A DNA stretch of 64,000 nt. It comes from Peribacillus glennii. GTDB lineage: Bacteria; Bacillota; Bacilli; Bacillales; DSM-1321. The stretch covers positions 62,001 to 126,000 of the forward strand of contig NZ_QVTD01000001.1 of the NCBI RefSeq assembly GCF_003429105.1, read 5' to 3'. The position numbers were made by a program, and so were the translations under genes. The notes beneath the pieces are model-generated. The model ran no database searches. It was not told the DNA's origin and saw nothing but the letters and a program-made list of their open reading frames with translations. Shown here piece by piece: positions 60,564-64,000 of this stretch. How positions within the stretch are numbered: the first letter of the stretch is position 1; every line of letters begins with the position of its first letter.

Positions 60564-62003
60564 TTATTTTGTTAATAAATTCTTATTTTCCAAATAAAAA
60601 AGGTCGATTTTGCCAAATATTTCATCTATCGTTTCCTCATTTGTATAAGGATTTAGCAGTACAGCCCGGAGCCAGCGGCCTCCTCCTAACACAGGCAATG
60701 AAAAAAATATATTATGTTTTAATAGGAAGCTTTGCAACTCGGTATTCCATACATCAAGCCTTTCCTCAGAAATGAATTCAGGCCTCCCCCTAAAGCAGCA
60801 TACATTCAGCCGGGGCTCAGCTGCCAGCTGCAAGTATGGCCTCCTCCTGATCTGGTGCACAAAGTATTGGGTTTTCGCCATACCGGAATGTATAAGTTCT
60901 TCATACCCTTCCACCCCGATTTGCTGGAAGGATAACCACAGTTTTAAAACATCTGCATGGCGTGTTCCCTGCACACTGATTTCCCCTAGATTAATAGACT
61001 CGCTGTCATTCATATATGGCGCGGAAATCTGAAAGTCCTCGTGTAAAATTTTTTCTTCTTTAAACAGGACAATGGCGCATGCTTTTGCTATGTACAGCCA
61101 TTTTTGCGGATTGAAAGTGATCGAATCTGCATTTTCAATCCCGGAAAGGTATTGCCTAAAATCCTTTGAAAAAACAAGGGCGCCCCCATATGCAGCATCG
61201 ACATGGAACCAAATATTATGCTTCTTTGCAATAGAGGAAAGCTGTTCTAAAGGGTCTATGCTTCCTGTTACGGTTGTTCCTGCTGTCGCCACAATAGCAA
61301 AGGGGAATTGCCCTTCATCATAAGCATTGCAGATTGCGTTCTCCAAATCATCCGGACACATTTCAAATTTAGCATCCACCTTGATGGCGATTACCGATTC
61401 TGTCCCCATCCCCAAAAGCATCGCCGCCTTTTGTATAGATGTATGGGCCACTTCAGAAGCAAGAATTACCGGTTTATTCTTTAATGAAACCAGGCCTTTT
61501 TCTTTGACTTTTAGCACATGATTTCTCGCTGCAGCCAGTGCTTGAAGATTCGCCAGGCTTCCCCCGCTTACCATCACCCCGCCTGCATTTTGCCCATAGC
61601 CAAACCTTAATGCCATCTCTTTGATGACCTGCTTTTCCATTTCCGAAAAAGCCGGGGACATTTCATGGCTGAGCATATTGTTATTCAGCGATGAACTAAT
61701 CAGGGTTGCAAGAACCGACATCAATGTCGGAATGGAGTCCATATGTCCGATATACTTCGGATGGTAAGGATTCATCGAGTTGCCCAGAATTATTTTTATT
61801 TGGTGCAGGATTTCCTCAACCGAAAGGCCTTGTTCAGGCATGTTACTGAAGCTGGTAATTTCATGTTGTGGTAAAACGGGGTGTTGTTCAGCCGATGAAA
61901 AATAAGAATGAACCAGTTTCATTACCTTGTCAGCGATTATTTGTACATCTTCCTTATTCGTCCCAGCCGGGTCTATAAATATAGTTTTTGCCAAGAAAAA
62001 CAT
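60564..62003 (-). CDS. PLP-dependent group II decarboxylase
   Basis: A 479-residue enzyme of the aromatic-amino-acid/diaminobutyrate/glutamate decarboxylase family. ATG 62003 follows AGGAGAGG. Landmarks: HPKYIGHMDS, GVMVSGGSLANLQALAAARN, ASEVAHTSIQKAAMLLG, WFHVDAAYGGALV with the PLP-ring Asp, and FNPQKWLY where the Lys forms the Schiff base (usually HK, here QK). The preceding His being Gln may alter activity or substrate. No transporter adjoins it, so the amino-acid substrate is open. Confidence 0.85.
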   Translation of the reverse strand: MFFLAKTIFIDPAGTNKEDVQIIADKVMKLVHSYFSSAEQHPVLPQHEITSFSNMPEQGLSVEEILHQIKIILGNSMNPYHPKYIGHMDSIPTLMSVLATLISSSLNNNMLSHEMSPAFSEMEKQVIKEMALRFGYGQNAGGVMVSGGSLANLQALAAARNHVLKVKEKGLVSLKNKPVILASEVAHTSIQKAAMLLGMGTESVIAIKVDAKFEMCPDDLENAICNAYDEGQFPFAIVATAGTTVTGSIDPLEQLSSIAKKHNIWFHVDAAYGGALVFSKDFRQYLSGIENADSITFNPQKWLYIAKACAIVLFKEEKILHEDFQISAPYMNDSESINLGEISVQGTRHADVLKLWLSFQQIGVEGYEELIHSGMAKTQYFVHQIRRRPYLQLAAEPRLNVCCFRGRPEFISEERLDVWNTELQSFLLKHNIFFSLPVLGGGRWLRAVLLNPYTNEETIDEIFGKIDLFYLENKNLLTK

Positions 62004-62392
62004 CACCTCTCCTGAATTCCTTCATGATTCATTATATTATTTATTTTAACAATTTTGTAAAATAACGGTAGAATGAAAAGACTTACGTATCCTTGGAAGA
62101 TGCCATCAACAGCTGGCTGACAACCACGACTTCCTTGGGAATCAGGCCGAAAAAAATGGCAGTTATAAAATCTACGCTCCTATCTCACTATGGCTTAGAC
62201 GATCTTTTCGGATGAATGTACGGAAAATAAGACCCTTATCTCAAAGGAGATTTACGAAAACACACTGAAAAGATGGCGAAAGAATTGGCCGGACGTGAAG
62301 ATTATACCTTGGAAAAAATGCCACGGCGCTAATAACCAAATTCAGGGTCGTGTTCCTCTATCTTCTCAGCACTATAAAATTTGGGCATAAAA
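62004..62392. other. Intergenic, possible unidentified coding debris
   Basis: Rightward frames show protein-like pieces (DAINSWLTTTTSLGIRPK, SKEIYENTLKRWRKNWP) interrupted by stops. I cannot assign a family. Confidence 0.3.
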
Positions 62393-62422
62393 ACTGCACC
62401 CGATTATATAATCGGGTGCAGT
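62393..62422 (-). terminator. Rho-independent terminator of the NlpC/P60 gene
   Basis: ACTGCACCCGATTA and TAATCGGGTGCAGT form a perfect 14-bp stem with a leftward TTTTT, 20 bp after the stop. Confidence 0.9.
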
Positions 62423-62442
62423 CAACAATGGTTCTAATTCTT

Positions 62443-62892
62443 TTATATACGTTTTGCTCCAATGAACTTTGGTTTCCAGTAAGAATTATTTGTATAGAAA
62501 TAAGAAACGCCTTTTGATGAAGAAGAGTTGATTACTTTTCCGCTGCCTACATACATGGCAACATGGGTTGCTCTTGATGCTCTATTTGGTGCATAAAACA
62601 GCAAATCTCCCGCTCTTAATGAACTTGAGCTGACACGTTTCCCTGTTTGTTGCATTTGTGCGGCTGTTCTTGGAAGAGTCTTTCCAGCCTTGGAAAAAGA
62701 ATATTTAATTAAACCTGAACAATCGAAACCGCTAGGCGAGATGCCGCCCCATCTGTATTTAACTCCTAAATTGCTTTTGGCAACTGAAATTGCTTTATTA
62801 TGATAAGTAGCCGCTTCACTCATGGTTGGTGCAACAGTGGCAGTGGCTATGACAGATGCGATAGAGAATGCTGCGATAATTTTCTTGAACAA
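62443..62892 (-). CDS. Secreted NlpC/P60 cell-wall peptidase
   Basis: A 149-residue protein with a signal peptide (MFKKIIAAFSIASVIATATV, cleavage after SEA near 27) and directly an NlpC/P60 domain: YRWGGISPSGFDCSGLIKYS with nucleophile Cys58, ATHVAMYVGSGKVIN with His110, and Asn122 where the third residue is commonly His. No LysM or SH3 binding repeats, so it is a minimal D,L-endopeptidase-like enzyme. Confidence 0.92.
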   Translation of the reverse strand: MFKKIIAAFSIASVIATATVAPTMSEAATYHNKAISVAKSNLGVKYRWGGISPSGFDCSGLIKYSFSKAGKTLPRTAAQMQQTGKRVSSSSLRAGDLLFYAPNRASRATHVAMYVGSGKVINSSSSKGVSYFYTNNSYWKPKFIGAKRI

Positions 62893-63184
62893 TTTATATT
62901 CCCCCTGGTGTGCTTTGCTAAACTTAGTTTACTGAAAATTGTTGACAATAGCATCACAGGAATATTACAGGTTTATTACAAATTAAATCAAAAATAGGCA
63001 ATCTTCAACATAAGTACCGTTTGTTGGATGCAAGCTTTTGAACCTTGTTGCTTCAATAGTAAAAAATTAGCATCACCTAAATTAAGGTCAGCACACGCAT
63101 ATTAAATCCGATTTCTTACAATGCCATGAAATGTGTCTACCTACCGAGAACGCAGGGTTCCTATGGTTGCTACAGGCGTCCATT
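62893..63184. other. Intergenic, no gene seen
   Basis: AT-rich sequence between the BCCT and NlpC/P60 genes, both leftward. No hairpin with a T run was recognised. Confidence 0.4.
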
Positions 63185-64000
63185 TCAGTCGTTTTTTGTC
63201 GGTTTTTTTGTCCGGGGTCTTATATATAATCCTAACTCTTTTCTTTCTTTCATAAGCGATTTATACAAGGAAATCCCCATCAGGATCATGATAGCCGAGA
63301 AAGGTAAGGCGGCTGCAATCAATGCATTTTGGAGACCTTGCAGTCCCCCGCTGTATAACAGGATGATGGCCACTATTGATTGCAATATCCCCCATGTCAG
63401 TTTTACTGAGTTGGGAGGTGTCAACGAACCAAAAGTTGTTTGCATGCCCAAAACAAAAGTAGCCGAATCAGCTGATGTAATGAAAAAGGTTCCGATTAAA
63501 ACCACAGCAATAATTGAAAGAATATCGGATAGTGGAAATTGGCTGAACATGCCAAATAATACTTCCTCAGTTGCGAGTTTTGTTAAATCTACATTGCCTG
63601 CTTGTTGGACATCAATGGCGGAGGTACCGAAGACAGCAAACCATAAAAAACTTACCAATGCTGGTAAAAGCAACACACCAAGCAAAAATTCCCTAATAGT
63701 CCTTCCACGCGACACGCGAGCTATAAAAATCCCTACAAAAGGAGACCATGAAATCCACCATGCCCAATAAAAAATAGTCCAGCTATTGATCCATTCACGA
63801 TCTTCAGGTCTTACAGGTGCCATTCTGAAACTCATCTGAATGATGTTTTGTAAATACGACCCAAGTGTATCCGTGAACAAATTTAGTATAAAGATGGTGG
63901 GACCTACAATAAACATAAGTAAAAGTAATCCAATTGCTAACGCGATATTCGTGTTACTCAGATATTTAATCCCTTTACCTAGACCTGACCACGCAGAAAT
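63185..64000 (-). CDS. BCCT-family transporter, C-terminal part (runs off the window)
   Basis: The frame stays open to position 64000, so only the last 271 residues are seen. It carries the BCCT signature [20 protein letters not shown] followed by [12 protein letters not shown], plus [11 protein letters not shown] and a basic C-terminal tail ([20 protein letters not shown]). BCCT carriers such as OpuD import glycine betaine or choline for osmoprotection; the substrate cannot be told from this part. Confidence 0.92.
   Translation of the reverse strand: MSAWSGLGKGIKYLSNTNIALAIGLLLLMFIVGPTIFILNLFTDTLGSYLQNIIQMSFRMAPVRPEDREWINSWTIFYWAWWISWSPFVGIFIARVSRGRTIREFLLGVLLLPALVSFLWFAVFGTSAIDVQQAGNVDLTKLATEEVLFGMFSQFPLSDILSIIAVVLIGTFFITSADSATFVLGMQTTFGSLTPPNSVKLTWGILQSIVAIILLYSGGLQGLQNALIAAALPFSAIMILMGISLYKSLMKERKELGLYIRPRTKKPTKND

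Overview
The window looks like chromosome of a spore-forming member of the Bacillaceae (moderately low GC, strong GGAGG ribosome-binding sites, YjcZ-type sporulation peptides, a KinB-like sporulation kinase, an FbpA-type Fur-regulon peptide, an IDEAL-domain protein). I could not assign genus or species. No rRNA, tRNA or CRISPR array was seen.

Left end (1-7.3 kb): a decaying stretch. It holds remnants of a multi-span membrane protein, an IS21 transposase, a xylulokinase, a plasmid-type parA and its partner, and a fragment of unknown family. Mixed in are intact small genes: two YjcZ peptides, a Gly/Tyr-rich protein with a 36-bp tandem repeat, a 40-aa and an 18-aa ORF, and a membrane M50-like protein whose catalytic Glu is replaced.

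7.3-13.5 kb and 31.7-42.7 kb: two paralogous sugar clusters. Each encodes the same four enzymes: two Gfo/Idh/MocA dehydrogenases and two xylose-isomerase-like TIM-barrel proteins. This is the enzyme set of the levoglucosan oxidation-elimination-hydration-reduction route (LgdA, LgdB1, LgdB2, LgdC). Cluster 1 imports through an MFS polyol-type permease. Cluster 2 has an RbsA/RbsC-type ABC transporter with two paralogous binding lipoproteins. A LacI-family gene at the head of cluster 2 is the likely regulator of both: seven TGTAATCGATTACA-type palindromes lie upstream of cluster 1 (three, spaced 74-75 bp), the second binding protein (two), cluster 2 and lacI itself.

13.8-18.3 kb: two tiny ORFs, bioY-bioB behind a predicted BirA operator, a chemotaxis-receptor remnant, a TetR regulator and a FAD-synthetase-like protein.

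18.4-30.8 kb: a catabolic block of unknown substrate. The set FADH2-dependent HpaB-type monooxygenase, PuuE-like deacetylase/amidohydrolase and RidA protein occurs twice. With it are an NCS1 permease, one intact and one broken flavin reductase, an M20 amidohydrolase, a 4-oxalocrotonate tautomerase and alanine dehydrogenase. A shared palindrome (ACCGTCNNGACTGT) precedes the permease and the second RidA gene; the nearby TetR protein is the obvious candidate to bind it. The layout echoes the Rut pyrimidine pathway with different oxygenase and hydrolase families, so an N-heterocycle is a reasonable guess.

43-51 kb: a nitroreductase remnant, two OsmC-family proteins, an Old Yellow Enzyme, an ABM-domain protein, an IDEAL protein and an Rrf2 regulator with a palindromic operator; then carboxynorspermidine synthase and decarboxylase behind a leader with two terminator-like hairpins and competing pairings.

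51-64 kb: an aromatic-acid-type MFS carrier with a MetE-like methyltransferase and a divergent LysR gene, a broken NUDIX gene, a KinB-like kinase, an AbrB-family membrane protein, lrgA-lrgB followed by two small genes including an fbpA homologue, a Dabb protein, a PLP decarboxylase, an NlpC/P60 protein and the C-terminal part of a BCCT transporter running off the right edge.
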